A DNA stretch of 6,817 nucleotides from Gammaproteobacteria bacterium (GTDB lineage: Bacteria > Pseudomonadota > Gammaproteobacteria > Pseudomonadales > Pseudohongiellaceae). The position numbers and the translations under genes were made by a program. This document shows positions 6,673-6,817 of the stretch, one piece after another. Positions within the stretch are counted from its first letter, which is position 1. Every line of letters starts with the position of its first letter. Location of the stretch: positions 5,244 through 12,060 of the forward strand of contig NZNL01000014.1 of NCBI GenBank assembly GCA_002694855.1. The letters are read 5' to 3'. Under the pieces are notes generated by a model. It was given only the letters and a program-made list of their open reading frames with translations, was not told the origin of the DNA and ran no database searches.

Positions 6673-6817
6673 ATGAAACGTAATCTGCTTATCACATCAC
6701 TGTTTATCACGCTGGCATTTTTTACCGCCGGTTGCGAGAACCCCTTTGCGCAAAATGATGAAATTCAGCTTGATTCTCCTGAGCTGGAAATGTTCTCCAG
6801 TGATCTGGAAAATGATT
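6673..6817 (+). CDS. Putative acidic lipoprotein, partial (runs off right edge)
   Basis: Only the first 48 residues are visible. They open with MKRN, a hydrophobic core (LLITSLFITLAFF) and the lipobox TAGC, so Cys21 would be lipidated after cleavage by signal peptidase II. Glu at position +2 would, by the E. coli Lol rule, allow outer-membrane sorting; whether that rule holds in this host is unknown. The visible mature part (21-48) has nine acidic residues and no Lys or Arg, which is strikingly acidic. An AGGA site precedes the ATG. The gene is divergent from the propeller operon. I do not recognise the family, and the missing remainder prevents any functional call. A periplasmic or surface small lipoprotein is the safest description. 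Confidence 0.75.
   Translation, partial: MKRNLLITSLFITLAFFTAGCENPFAQNDEIQLDSPELEMFSSDLEND

Noticed and set aside
1..6817. Search by eye for CRISPR repeats, tRNA genes, insertion sequence ends, attachment sites, riboswitches and a new defence or mobile system
   Set aside because: No regularly spaced direct repeats, cloverleaf, terminal inverted repeats with a transposase, or system-like gene cluster were seen; almost all of the window is taken by ordinary coding sequence.

Overview
The window looks like a piece of chromosome from a Gram-negative bacterium with intermediate base composition. Secreted proteins with N-terminal signal peptides, a lipoprotein with a lipobox, and a large propeller exoprotein paired with an S9 peptidase suggest the FCB superphylum (Bacteroidota, Marinimicrobia, Ignavibacteria, Gemmatimonadota) or Acidobacteriota. 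This placement is inferred from protein style. There is no rRNA or other taxonomic marker, and no sign of phage, transposon or CRISPR sequence.

Layout, left to right. Bases 1-117 are a short leader with a good sigma70-like promoter (46-74). A PlsC-like lysophospholipid acyltransferase gene follows on the plus strand (118-786). It converges, with a 9-base gap, on a two-gene minus-strand unit. That unit is transcribed from right to left: first a 1071-residue secreted BNR/Asp-box propeller protein (6452-3237), then after 20 bases an 806-residue secreted S9 serine peptidase (3216-796). The peptidase closely resembles the plastid and bacterial glutamyl endopeptidase (CGEP/GEP) group. A 220-base divergent intergenic region (6453-6672) separates this unit from a plus-strand lipoprotein gene that runs off the right edge (6673-6817).

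How the genes may work together: the propeller protein and the peptidase both carry signal peptides and are probably co-transcribed, so they most likely act in the same compartment (periplasm or outside the cell). A role in protein or peptide breakdown, with the propeller as binding or scaffold partner, is plausible but inferred. The acyltransferase is a separate, probably membrane-associated housekeeping enzyme of phospholipid or lysolipid acylation. The lipoprotein's function is unknown.

The strongest structural observation is that the propeller part of the large protein can be read by eye as 14 blade-like repeats of about 50 residues, ten of them with an Asp box. This fits two tandem seven-bladed propellers better than the single ten-bladed sortilin/VPS10 fold that such proteins are often named after. 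I see no clearly new defence, mobile or RNA-based system here.
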